Part shown: positions 23,783-36,920 of the stretch, one piece after another
How the letters are laid out: each line of letters opens with the position of its first letter
How positions within the stretch are numbered: position 1 is the first letter of the stretch
Source of the DNA: Panorpa germanica
Lineage: Eukaryota > Arthropoda > Insecta > Mecoptera > Panorpidae
DNA: 64,000 nucleotides
Direction of reading: 5' to 3'
Assembly (NCBI GenBank): GCA_963678705.1
Contig: OY783204.1
Coordinates: forward strand, 13,588,759 to 13,652,758
Position numbers and translations under genes: made by a program
Notes under the pieces: model-generated
Told to the model about the DNA's origin: nothing
Database searches by the model: none
The model's input: only the letters and a program-made list of their open reading frames with translations

Positions 23783-25368
23783 CCATTGAATGTTCATGAA
23801 CGATCAATCACTATTTCCAAGAAAACCGCATATATTGTTCACTTAATTACTTATAACAATTAATACACTCTCATTATTATTTAAAACACGCAGTTATATA
23901 AACTAATTCTTGTGTTTTAATATTATTTATAGTTAATGTTATTCGACTTACTTGATAGTGGGCGGCACCCTTTTGTCTTCCGTATATTTGTAGTGTTTAT
24001 ATGAGGTCTTCCTTATATATCTCTACAGATTTCTTGAATTTTAAACCACTTGATGTTTTAGCACTAACACTAACCTAATTATTATCACTTTTTTTGTCTA
24101 TCGCACTTAATAATGTCTTATATCAAACATCAAAGTTACAAATGTGAGGTTATGTTTATAAGACCGCGTGTACGCGTAATGAAAAATTCGTTTTTAACAC
24201 TGGTTTCCAACTGTCAAACTTTTGTAAAAACACTTTGTATAGGGTAAATTAACACAAATTTAAAACAAACTTAAATACTTTTCGTTTGAAAAAGTATTCA
24301 TATAATTTATTTAATTTTTTTCCATAATTAATTTCTCACTTTTAATCACTTTTTTCACCTAAAGTAGCAGGAGTTGATCACACACATAGTAGATAGGAAC
24401 CACTTGTGTTGCAAAGCAATATTAACGTCCTTGTAAACCAATACGTAGGTCTTCCTTTTTGTATTAAGTCCCATCTGTCTTGCCAGAGCTTATGCATATA
24501 TGCATTCATATCTTTAGCAATATATTTGGTATCGTCTCCAGACTTTTATCCTACAGCCGCATTAACTTTAAATCCTCGAAATTTGTCGCATTAATTTTAA
24601 ATCATCAAAACTTGATTTTTTCAGTTCTAGCGTAATTTGTACTTGAGTAAGTGCATGAGTGATTTTTAAATCGAAAGGAATTGTCCCCAATATCACTTGC
24701 ACCACTTCTGTAGATACAGTTCTGCAACAACGCGTCATCGTCAATAACATAGTTCTTTGCATGGAAGATCTGGAAGATTAATCCTGTAATACCATGCCGA
24801 AGCACAATACACAACTATAAGCATAAATGCCCCCTTGTATAGTGTCGGCATATTTGCCGAGTTTAAGCTTTATTCCGTCCTTGTGACACGCGCAAGGTGT
24901 GTTACAAGTTTATCATTCGTTGTTACTGTATTTGTTTCGTAGCTTTGTAGCTTCAAGAAACTACAGATTTTATATATAGCAGGTCGAGAACGGCTTTCTA
25001 GGGTTTCTGTACTATTTGCACCGATAAGGATCACATTATCGTTGGCAATACATATGTCTACACAACCTTTCGAGTGAGAAACACAGTTCTCGCCGAATAC
25101 TATGTTCCAGAGCTCAGGCCCCATTACAGATTGCTGAGGACAACCTTTAGATAGTTGCCTCTTCATGGAACGGTAATCGGTTTGTAAAATAATGTTCGAC
25201 AATGAAAATAGTTCTCCATAGCGCAGTAGACGTACCTATAGGTTTTTGCCGGTCTAATTCTTTGAAGGTCACATGGCCACCGGACATAAACAAAGGCACA
25301 CTGAATTTCTATAAATATCTCATATACATACTTGTACTTATGCCTACTTACTTACCATTTGTTTGTTA
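23783..25368. repeat. Satellite unit 16 (mosaic)
   Basis: RT remnant at 24378-25238 (-). The first part copies unit 13, the last part follows the unit 8/12/15 type ('aagctttattcc'). A short patch 'ctataagcat' (24826) of the other type lies between 'agattaatcc' and 'catatttgcc'. Private 'gattgctgag' near 25129. Confidence 0.95.
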
Positions 25369-26954
25369 CCATTGAATGTTCATGAACGATCAATCACTAT
25401 TTCCAAGAAAACCGCATATATTGTTCACTTAATCACTTATAACAATTAATACAATCTCATTATTATTTAAAACACGCATTTATATAAACTAATTCTTGTG
25501 TTTTAATATTATTTATAGTTAATGTTATTCGACTTACTTGATAGTGGGCAGCAACTTTTTGTCTTCCGTATATTTGTAGTGTTTATATGAGGTCTTCCAT
25601 ATATATCTCTACAGATTTCTTGAATTTTAAACCACTTGATGTTTTAGTACTAACACTAACCTAATTATTATCACTTTTTTTTTCTATCGCACTTATTAAT
25701 GTCTTATATCAAACATCAAAGTTACAAATTTGAGGTTATGTTTATAAAACCGCGTGTACGCGTAATGAAAAATTCGTTTTTAACACTGGTTTCCAACTGT
25801 CAAACTTTTGTAAAAACACTTTGTTTAGGGTAAATTAACACAAATTTAAAACAAACTTAAATACTTTTCGTTTGAAAAAGTATTCATATAATTTATTAAA
25901 TTTTTTTCCATAATTAATTTCTCACTTTTATTCACTTTTTTCACCTAAAGTAGCAGGAGCCGATCACACACATAGTAGATAGGAACCACTTGTGTTGCAA
26001 AGCAATATTAACGTCCTTGTAAACCAATACGTAGGTCTTCCTTTTTGTATTAAGTCCCATCTGTCTTGCCAGAGTTTATGCTTATATGCATTCATCTCTT
26101 TGGCAATATATTTGGTATCGTCTCCAGTCTTTTATCCTACAGCCGCATTAACTTTAAATCATCAAAATTTGTCGCATTAATTTTAAATCATCAGAATTTG
26201 ATTTTTTCAGTTTTAGCGTAATTTGTACTTGAGTAAGTGCATGAGTGATTTTTAAATCTAAAGGAATTGTCCCCAATATCACTTGCACCACTTCTGTAGA
26301 TACAGTTCTGCAACAACGCGTCATCGTCAATAACATAGTTCTTTGCATGGAAGATCTGGAAGATTGATCCTGTAATACCATGCCAAAGCACAATACACAA
26401 CTATAAGCATAAATGCCCCCTTGTATAGTGTCGGCATAGTTGCCGAGTTTAAGCTTCATTCCGTCCTTGTGACACGCGCAAGGTGTGTTACAAGTTTATC
26501 ATTCGTTGTTACTGTATTTGTCTCGTAGCTTTGTAGCTTCAAGAAACTACAGATTTTATATATAGCAGGTCGAGAACGGCTTTCTAGGGTTTCTGTACTA
26601 TTTGCACCGATAAGGATCACATTATCGTTGGCAAAACATATGCCTACACAACCTTTCGAGTGAGAAACACAGTTCTCGTCGAATACCATGTTTCAGAGCT
26701 TAGGCCCCATTACAGATCGCTGAGGACAACCTTTAGATAGTCGCCTTTTCATGGAACGGTACTTGGTTTGTAAAATAATGTTCGACAATGAAAATAGTTC
26801 TCCATAGCGCAGTAGACGTACCTATAGGTTCTTGCCGGTCTAATTCTTTGAAGGTCACTTGGCCACCGGACATAAACAAAGGCACACTAAATTTCTATAA
26901 ATATCTCATATACATACTTGTACTTATGCCTACTTACTTACCATTTGTTTGTTA
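25369..26954. repeat. Satellite unit 17
   Basis: RT remnant at 25964-26824 (-), with the LWN Trp-to-TGA lesion. First half of the 'gggcagcaac' type with 'cttccatatatatc'; the first copy of the 29-bp duplication has become like the second ('aaatcatcaaaatttgtc'). Confidence 0.95.
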
Positions 26955-28540
26955 CCATTGAATGTTCATGAACGATCAATTACTATTTCCAAGAAAACCG
27001 CATATATTGTTGACTTAATCACTTATAACAATTAATACACTCTCATTATTATTTAAAACACGCATTTATATAAACTAATTCTTGTGTTTTAATATTATTT
27101 ATAGTTAATGTTATTCGACTTACTTGATAGTGGGCGGCAACCTTTTGTCTTCCGTATATTTGTAGTGTTTATATGAGGTTTTTTTTATATATCTCTACAG
27201 ATTTCTTGAATTTTAAACCACTTGATGTTTAAGCACTAACACTAACCTAATTATTATCACTTTTTTTGTCTATCGCACTTATGAATGTCTTATATCAAAC
27301 ATCAAAGTTACAAATTTGAGGTTATGTTTATAAGACCGCGTGTACGCGTAATGAAAAATTCGTTTTTAACACTGGTTTCCAACTGTCAAACTTTTGTAAA
27401 AACACTTTGTTTAGGGTAAATTAACACAAATTTAAAACAAACTTAAATACTTTTCGTTTGAAAAAGTATTCATATAATTTATTTAATTTTTTTCCATAAT
27501 TAATTTCTCACTTTTAATCACTTTTTTCACCTAAAGTAGCAGGAGCCGATCACACACATAGTAGATAGGAACCACTTGTGTTGCAAAGCAATATTAACGT
27601 CCTTGTTAACCAATACGTAGGTCTTCCTTTTTGTATTAAGTTTCATCTGTCTTGCCAGAGCTTATGCATATATGCATTCATCTCTTTGGCAATATATTTG
27701 GTATCGTCTCCAGACTTTTATCCTACAGCCGCATTAACTTTAAATCCTCGACACTTGTCGCATTAATTTTAAATCATCAAAATTTGATTTTTTCAGTTCT
27801 AGCGTAATTTGTACTTGAGTAGGTGCATGAGTGATTTTTAAATCTAAAGGAATTGTCCCCAATATCACTTGCACCACTTCTGTAGATACAGTTCTGCAAC
27901 AACGCGTCATCGTCAATAACATAGTTCTTTGCATGGAAGATCTGGAAGATTGATCCTGTAATACCATGCCGAAGCACAATACACAACTATTAGCATAAAT
28001 GCCCCCTTGTATAGTGTCGGCATAGTTGCCGAGTTTAAGCTTCATTCCGTCCTTGTGACACGCGCAAGGTGTGTTACAAGTTTATCATTCGTTGTTACTG
28101 TATTTGTCTCGTAGCTTTGTAGCTTCAAGAAACTACAGATTTTATATATAGCAGGTCGAGAACGGCTTTCTAGGGTTTCTGTACTATTTGCACCGATAAG
28201 GATCACATTATCGTTGGCAAAACATATGCCTACACAACCTTTCGAGTGAGAAACACAGTTCTCGTCGAATACCATGTTCCAGAGCTCAGGCCCCATTACA
28301 GATCGCTGAGGACAACCTTTAGATAGTCGCCTTTTCATGGAACGGTACTCGGTTTGTAAAATAATGTTCGACAATGAAAATAGTTCTCCATAGCGCAGTA
28401 GACGTACCTATAGGTTTTTGCCGGTCTAATTCTTTGAAGGTCACTTGGCCACCGGACATCAACAAAGGCACATTGAGTTTCTATAAATATCTCATATACA
28501 TACTTGTACTTATGCCTACTTACTTACCATTTGTTTGTTA
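26955..28540. repeat. Satellite unit 18
   Basis: RT remnant at 27550-28410 (-). Resembles unit 7 but without the Arg-to-TGA lesion, so the first RT frame runs 110 codons. Private 'gaggttttttttat' near 27176; 'gtaggtgcatg' shared with units 2 and 31. Confidence 0.95.
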
Positions 28541-30126
28541 CCATTGAATGTACATGAACGATCAATCACTATTTCCAAGAAAACCGCATATATTGTTCAC
28601 TTAATTACTTATAACAATTAATACACTCTCATTATTATTTAAAACACGCATTTATATAAACTAATTCTTGTGTTTTAATATTATTTATAGTTAATGTTAT
28701 TCGACTTACTTGATAGTGGGCGGCAACCTTTTGTCTTCCGTATATTTGTAGTGTTTATATGAGGTCTTCCTTATATATCTCTACAGATTTCTTGAATTTT
28801 AAACCACTTGATGTTTTAGCACTAACACTAACCTAATTATTATCACTTTTTTTGTCTATCGCACTTAATAATGTCTTATATCAAACATCAAAGTTACAAA
28901 TTTGAGGTTATGTTTATAAGACCGCGTGTACGCGTAATGAAAAATTCGTTTTTAACACTGGTTTCCAACTGTCAAACTTTTGTAAAAACACTTTGTTTAG
29001 GGTAAATTAACACAAATTTAAAACAAACTTAAATACTTTTCGTTTGAAAAAGTATTCATAAAATTTATTTAATTTTTTTCCATAATTAATTTCTCACTTT
29101 TATTCACTTTTTTCACCTAAAGTAGCAGGAGCCGATCACACACATAGTAGATAGGAACCACTTGTGTTGCAAAGCAATATTAACGTCCTTGTAAACCAAT
29201 ACGTAGGTCTTCCTTTTTGTATTAAGTCCCATCTGTCTTGCCAGAGTTTATGCTTATATGCATTCATCTCTTTGGCAATATATTTGGTATCGTCTCCAGT
29301 CTTTTATCCTACAGCCGCATTAACTTTAAATCATCAAAATTTGTCGCATTAATTTTAAATCATCAGAATTTGATTTTTTCAGTTCTAGCGTAATTTGTAC
29401 TTGAGTAAGTGCATGAGTGATTTTTAAATCTAAAGGAATTGTCCCCAATATCACTTGCACCACTTCTGTAGATACAGTTCTGCAACAACGCGTCATCGTC
29501 AATAACATAGTTCTTTGCATGGAAGATCTGGAAGATTAATCCTGTAATACCATGCCGAAGCACAATACACAACTATAAGCATAAATGCCCCCTTGTATAG
29601 TGTCGGCATATTTGCCGAGTTTAAGCTTTATTCCGTCCTTGTGACACGCGCAAGGTGTGTTACAAGTTTATCATTCGTTGTTACTGTATTTGTTTCGTAG
29701 CTTTGTAGCTTCAAGAAACTACAGATTTTATATATAGCAGGTCGAGAACGGCTTTCTAGGGTTTCTGTACTATTTGCACCGATAAGGATCACATTATCGT
29801 TGGCAATACATATGTCTACACAACCTTTCGAGTGAGAAACACAGTTCTCGCCGAATACTATGTTCCAGAGCTCAGGCCCCATTACAGATCGCTGAGGACA
29901 ACCTTTAGATAGTTGCCTCTTCATGGAACGGTAATCGGTTTGTAAAATAATGTTCGACAATGAAAATAGTTCTCCATAGCGCAGTAGACGTACCTATAGG
30001 TTTTTGCCGGTCTAATTCTTTGAAGGTCACATGGCCACCGGACATAAACAAAGGCACACTAAATTTCTATAAATATCTCATATACATACTTGTACTTATG
30101 CCTACTTACTTACCATTTGTTTGTTA
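28541..30126. repeat. Satellite unit 19
   Basis: RT remnant at 29136-29996 (-). First member of a dimer repeat. Starts with 'gtacatgaac', has the altered 29-bp duplication in the middle and the unit 8 type end. Confidence 0.95.
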
Positions 30127-31712
30127 CCATTGAATGTTTATGAACGATCAATCACTATTTCCAAGAAAACCGCATATATTGTTCACTTAATCACTTATAA
30201 CAATTAATACAATCTCATTATTATTTAAAACACGCATTTATATAAACTAATTCTTGTGTTTTAATATTATTTATAGTTAATGTTATTCGACTTACTTGAT
30301 AGTGGGCAGCAACTTTTTGTCTTCCGTATATTTGTAGTGTTTATATGAGGTCTTCCATATATATCTCTACAGATTTCTTGAATTTTAAACCACTTGATGT
30401 TTTAGCACTAACACTAACCTAATTATTATCACTTTTTTTTTCTATCGCACTTATTAATGTCTTATATCAAACATCAAAGTTACAAATTTGAGGTTATGTT
30501 TATAAAACCGCGTGTACGCGTAATGAAAAATTCGTTTTTAACACTGGTTTCCAACTGTCAAACTTTTGTAAAAACACTTTGTTTAGGGTAAATTAACACA
30601 AATTTAAAACAAACTTAAATACTTTTCGTTTGAAAAAGTATTCATATAATTTATTTAATTTTTTTCCATAATTAATTTCTCACTTTTATTCACTTTTTTC
30701 ACCTAAAGTAGCAGGAGCCGATCACACACATAGTAGATAGGAACCACTTGTGTTGCAAAGCAATATTAACGTCCTTGTAAACCAATACGTAGGTCTTCCT
30801 TTTTGTATTAAGTCCCATCTGTCTTGCCAGAGTTTATGCTTATATGCATTCATCTCTTTGGCAATATATTTGGTATCGTCTCCAGTCTTTTATCCTACAG
30901 CCGCATTAACTTTAAATCATCAAAATTTGTCGCATTAATTTTAAATCATCAGAATTTGATTTTTTCAGTTCTAGCGTAATTTGTACTTGAGTAAGTGCAT
31001 GAGTGATTTTTAAATCTAAAGGAATTGTCCCCAATATCACTTGCACCACTTCTGTAGATACAGTTCTGCAACAACGCGTCATCGTCAATAACATAGTTCT
31101 TTGCATGGAAGATCTGGAAGATTGATCCTGTAATACCATGCCAAAGCACAATACACAACTATAAGCATAAATGCCCCCTTGTATAGTGTCGGCATAGTTG
31201 CCGAGTTTAAGCTTCATTCCGTCCTTGTGACACGCGCAAGGTGTGTTACAAGTTTATCATTCGTTGTTACTGTATTTGTCTCGTAGCTTTGTAGCTTCAA
31301 GAAACTACAGATTTTATATATAGCAGGTCGAGAACGGCTTTCTAGGGTTTCTGTACTATTTGCACCGATAAGGATCACATTATCGTTGGCAAAACATATG
31401 CCTACACAACCTTTCGAGTGAGAAACACAGTTCTCGTCGAATACCATGTTCCAGAGCTCAGGCCCCATTACAGATCGCTGAGGACAACCTTTAGATAGTC
31501 GCCTTTTCATGGAACGGTACTCGGTTTGTAAAATAATGTTCGACAATGAAAATAGTTCTCCATAGCGCAGTAGACGTACCTATAGGTTTTTGCCGGTCTA
31601 ATTCTTTGAAGGTCACTTGGCCACCGGACATCAACAAAGGCACATTGAGTTTCTATAAATATCTCATATACATACTTGTACTTATGCCTACTTACTTACC
31701 ATTTGTTTGTTA
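30127..31712. repeat. Satellite unit 20
   Basis: RT remnant at 30722-31582 (-). Nearly identical to unit 22. Starts with 'gtttatgaac', has 'gggcagcaac', and ends like units 18 and 31 ('tcaacaaaggcacattgag'). Confidence 0.95.
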
Positions 31713-33298
31713 CCATTGAATGTACATGAACGATCAATCACTATTTCCAAGAAAACCGCATATATTGTTCACTTAATTACTTATAACAATTAATACACTC
31801 TCATTATTATTTAAAACACGCATTTATATAAACTAATTCTTGTGTTTTAATATTATTTATAGTTAATGTTATTCGACTTACTTGATAGTGGGCGGCAACC
31901 TTTTGTCTTCCGTATATTTGTAGTGTTTATATGAGGTCTTCCTTATATATCTCTACAGATTTCTTGAATTTTAAACCACTTGATGTTTTAGCACTAACAC
32001 TAACCTAATTATTATCACTTTTTTTGTCTATCGCACTTAATAATGTCTTATATCAAACATCAAAGTTACAAATTTGAGGTTATGTTTATAAGACCGCGTG
32101 TACGCGTAATGAAAAATTCGTTTTTAACACTGGTTTCCAACTGTCAAACTTTTGTAAAAACACTTTGTATAGGGTAAATTAACACAAATTTAAAACAAAC
32201 TTAAATACTTTTCGTTTGAAAAAGTATTCATATAATTTATTTAATTTTTTTCCATAATTAATTTCTCACTTTTAATCACTTTTTTCACCTAAAGTAGCAG
32301 GAGCCGATCACACACATAGTAGATAGGAACCACTTGTGTTGCAAAGCAATATTAACGTCCTTGTAAACCAATACGTAGGTCTTCCTTTTTGTATTAAGTC
32401 CCATCTGTCTTGCCAGAGCTTAAGCATATATGCATTCATATCTTTAGCAATATATTTGGTATCGTCTCCAGACTTTTATCCTACAGCCGCATTAACTTTA
32501 AATCCTCGAAATTTGTCGCATTAATTTTAAATCATCAAAATTTGATTTTTTCAGTTCTAGCGTAATTTGTACTTGAGTAAGTGCATGAGTGATTTTTAAA
32601 TCTAAAGGAATTGTCCCCAATATCACTTGCACCACTTCTGTAGATACAGTTCTGCAACAACGCGTCATCGTCAATAACATAGTTCTTTGCATGGAAGATC
32701 TGGAAGATTAATCCTGTAATACCATGCCGAAGCACAATACACAACTATAAGCATAAATGCCCCCTTGTATAGTGTCGGCATATTTGCCGAGTTTAAGCTT
32801 TATTCCGTCCTTGTGACACGCGCAAGGTGTGTTACAAGTTTATCATTCGTTGTTACTGTATTTGTTTCGTAGCTTTGTAGCTTCAAGAAACTACAGATTT
32901 TATATATAGCAGGTCGAGAACGGCTTTCTAGGGTTTCTGTACTATTTGCACCGATAAGGATCACATTATCGTTGGCAATACATATGTCTACACAACCTTT
33001 CGAGTGAGAAACACAGTTCTCGCCGAATACTATGTTCCAGAGCTCAGGCCCCATTACAGATCGCTGAGGACAACCTTTAGATAGTTGCCTCTTCATGGAA
33101 CGGTAATCGGTTTGTAAAATAATGTTCGACAATGAAAATAGTTCTCCATAGCGCAGTAGACGTACCTATAGGTTTTTGCCGGTCTAATTCTTTGAAGGTC
33201 ACATGGCCACCGGACATAAACAAAGGCACACTAAATTTCTATAAATATCTCATATACATACTTGTACTTATGCCTACTTACTTACCATTTGTTTGTTA
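31713..33298. repeat. Satellite unit 21
   Basis: RT remnant at 32308-33168 (-). Dimer partner of unit 19, but the middle is of the unit 13/16 type ('atctttagcaat'). Private 'cttaagcatatat' breaks the 14-bp palindrome. Confidence 0.95.
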
Positions 33299-34884
33299 CC
33301 ATTGAATGTTTATGAACGATCAATCACTATTTCCAAGAAAACCGCATATATTGTTCACTTAATCACTTATAACAACTAATACAATCTCATTATTATTTAA
33401 AACACGCATTTATATAAACTAATTCTTGTGTTTTAATATTATTTATAGTTAATGTTATTCGACTTACTTGATAGTGGGCAGCAACTTTTTGTCTTCCGTA
33501 TATTTGTAGTGTTTATATGAGGTCTTCCATATATATCTCTACAGATTTCTTGAATTTTAAACCACTTGATGTTTTAGCACTAACACTAACCTAATTATTA
33601 TCACTTTTTTTTTCTATCGCACTTATTAATGTCTTATATCAAACATCAAAGTTACAAATTTGAGGTTATGTTTATAAAACCGCGTGTACGCGTAATGAAA
33701 AATTCGTTTTTAACACTGGTTTCCAACTGTCAAACTTTTGTAAAAACACTTTGTTTAGGGTAAATTAACACAAATTTAAAACAAACTTAAATACTTTTCG
33801 TTTGAAAAAGTATTCATATAATTTATTTAATTTTTTTCCATAATTAATTTCTCACTTTTATTCACTTTTTTCACCTAAAGTAGCAGGAGCCGATCACACA
33901 CATAGTAGATAGGAACCACTTGTGTTGCAAAGCAATATTAACGTCCTTGTAAACCAATACGTAGGTCTTCCTTTTTGTATTAAGTCCCATCTGTCTTGCC
34001 AGAGTTTATGCTTATATGCATTCATCTCTTTGGCAATATATTTAGTATCGTCTCCAGTCTTTTATCCTACAGCCGCATTAACTTTAAATCATCAAAATTT
34101 GTCGCATTAATTTTAAATCATCAGAATTTGATTTTTTCAGTTCTAGCGTAATTTGTACTTGAGTAAGTGCATGAGTGATTTTTAAATCTAAAGGAATTGT
34201 CCCCAATATCACTTGCACCACTTCTGTAGATACAGTTCTGCAACAACGCGTCATCGTCAATAACATAGTTCTTTGCATGGAAGATCTGGAAGATTGATCC
34301 TGTAATACCATGCCAAAGCACAATACACAACTATAAGCATAAATGCCCCCTTGTATAGTGTCGGCATAGTTGCCGAGTTTAAGCTTCATTCCGTCCTTGT
34401 GACACGCGCAAGGTGTGTTACAAGTTTATCATTCGTTGTTACTGTATTTGTCTCGTAGCTTTGTAGCTTCAAGAAACTACAGATTTTATATATAGCAGGT
34501 CGAGAACGGCTTTCTAGGGTTTCTGTACTATTTGCACCGATAAGGATCACATTATCGTTGGCAAAACATATGCCTACACAACCTTTCGAGTGAGAAACAC
34601 AGTTCTCGTCGAATACCATGTTCCAGAGCTCAGGCCCCATTACAGATCGCTGAGGACAACCTTTAGATAGTCGCCTTTTCATGGAACGGTACTCGGTTTG
34701 TAAAATAATGTTCGACAATGAAAATAGTTCTCCATAGCGCAGTAGACGTACCTATAGGTTTTTGCCGGTCTAATTCTTTGAAGGTCACTTGGCCACCGGA
34801 CATCAACAAAGGCACATTGAGTTTCTATAAATATCTCATATACATACTTGTACTTATGCCTACTTACTTACCATTTGTTTGTTA
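33299..34884. repeat. Satellite unit 22
   Basis: RT remnant at 33894-34754 (-). Dimer partner of unit 20. Private changes 'caactaatac' (about 33375) and 'tttagtatcg' (about 34042). Confidence 0.95.
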
Positions 34885-36462
34885 CCATTGAATGTACATG
34901 AACGATCAATCACTATTTCCAAGAAAACCGCATATATTGTTCACTTAATTACTTATAACAATTAATACACTCTCATTATTATTTAAAACACGCATTTATA
35001 TAAACTAATTCTTGTGTTTTAATATTATTTATAGTTAATGTTATTCGACTTATTTGATAGTGGGCGGCAACCTTTTGTCTTCCGTATATTTGTAGTGTTT
35101 ATATGAGGTCTTCCTTATATATCTCTACAGATTTCTTGAATTTTAAACCACTTGATGTTTTAGCACTAACACTAACCTAATTATTATCACTTTTTTTGTC
35201 TATCGCACTTATTAATGTCTTATATCAAACATCAAAGTTACAAATTTGAGGTTATGTTTATAAGACCGCGTGTACGCGTAATGAAAAATTCGTTTTTAAC
35301 ACTGGTTTCCAACTGTCAAACTTTTGTAAAAACACTTTGTTTAGGGTAAATTAACACAAATTTAAAACAAACTTAAATACTTTTCGTTTGAAAAAGTATT
35401 TATATAATTTATTTAATTTTTTTCCACAATTAATTTCTCACTTTTTATCACTTTTTTCCCCTAAAGTAGCAGGTGCCGATCACACACATAGTAGATAGGA
35501 ACCACTTGTGTTGCAAAGCAATATTAACGTCCTTGTAAACCAATACGTAGGTCTTCTCTTCTGTATTAAGTCCCATCTGTCTTGCCAGAGCTTATGCATA
35601 TATGCATTCATCTCTTTAGCAATATATTTGGTGTTGTCTCCAGACTTTTATCCTACAGCCGCATTAACTTTAAATCCTCGAAATTTGTCGCATTAATATT
35701 AAATCATCAAAATTTGATTTTTTCAGTTCTAGCGTAATTTGTACTTGAGTAAGTGATTTATAAATCTAAAGGAATTGTCCCCAATATCACTTGCACCACT
35801 TCTGTAGATACAGTTCTGCAACAACGCGTCATCGTCAATAACATAGTTCTTTGCATGGAAGATCTGGAAGATTGATCCTGTAATACCATGCTGAAGCACA
35901 ATACACAACTATTAGCATAAATGCCCCCTTGTATAGTGTCGGCATAGTTGCCGAGTTTAAGCTTCATTCCGTCCTTGTGACACGCGCAAGGTGTGTTACA
36001 AGTTTATCATTCGTTGTTACTGTATTTGTTTCGTAGCTTTGTAGCTTCAAGAAACTACAGATTTTATATATAGCAGGTCGAGAACGGCTTTCTAGGGTTT
36101 CTGTACTATTTGCACCGATAAGGATCACATTATCGTTGGCAAAACATATGTCTACACAACCTTTCGAGTGAGAAACACAGTTCTCGTCGAATACCATGTT
36201 CCAGAGCTCAGGCCCCATTACAGATCGCTGAGGATAACCTTTAGATAGTTGCCTTTTCATGGAACGGTAATCGGTTTGTAAAATAATGTTCGACAATGAA
36301 AATAGTTCTCCATAGCGCAGTAGACGTACCTATAGGTTTTTGCCGGTCTAATTCTTTGAAGGTCACTTGGCCACCGGACATCAACAAAGGCACACTGAAT
36401 TTCTATAAATATCTCATATACATACTTGTACTTATGCCTACTTACTTACCATTTGTTTGTTA
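34885..36462. repeat. Satellite unit 23 (1,578 bp)
   Basis: RT remnant at 35480-36332 (-). An 8-bp deletion near 35755 ('gagtaagtgattta') removes sequence between two AGTG copies and breaks the PLDL-side RT frame. Shared with unit 32. Also 'tttccacaatta' and 'gaggataacc'. Confidence 0.95.
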
Positions 36463-36920
36463 CCATTGAATGTTCATGAACGATTAATCACTATTTCCAA
36501 GAAAACCGCATATATTGTTCACTTAATCACTTATAACAATTAATACACTCTTATTATTATTTAAAACACGCATTTATATAAACTAATTCTTGTGTTTTAA
36601 TATTATTTATAGTTAATGTTATTCGACTTAGTTGATAGTGGGCGGCAACCTTTTGTCTTCCGTATATTTGTAGTGTTTATATGAGGTCTTCCTTATATAT
36701 CTCTACAGATTTCTTGAATTTTAAACCACTTAATGTTTTAGCACTAACACTAACCTAATTATTATCACTTTTTTTGTCTATCGCACTAATTAATGTCTTA
36801 TATCAAACATCAAAGTTACAAATTTGAGGTTATGTTTATAAGACCGCGTATACGCGTAATGAAAAATTCGTTTTTAACACTGGTTTCCAACTGTCAAACT
36901 TTTGTAAGAACACTTTGTTT
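34885..36920. repeat. Distant segment copy, left member (units 23-24a)
   Basis: Matches 48231-50266 through the 8-bp deletion, 'cttagttgatag', 'gcactaattaatg' and CGCGTATACGCG. The 13,346-bp offset equals nine units minus the 920-bp and 8-bp deletions. Confidence 0.75.

Larger units (their letters stand above)
20058..24815. repeat. Trimer higher-order repeat, copy 2
   Basis: Second part of unit 13 through the first part of unit 16. Shares with copy 1 'cgcagttata', 'ggcacccttt', 'aggagttgat' and the RSVIRP change. This is among the most recent duplications by similarity. Confidence 0.8.
28541..34884. repeat. Dimer higher-order repeat, two copies of 3,172 bp (units 19-20 and 21-22)
   Basis: Units 20 and 22 are nearly identical, and units 19 and 21 share their start and end but not their middle. 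Boundary between the copies at 31712/31713 in the chosen phase. Confidence 0.8.
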
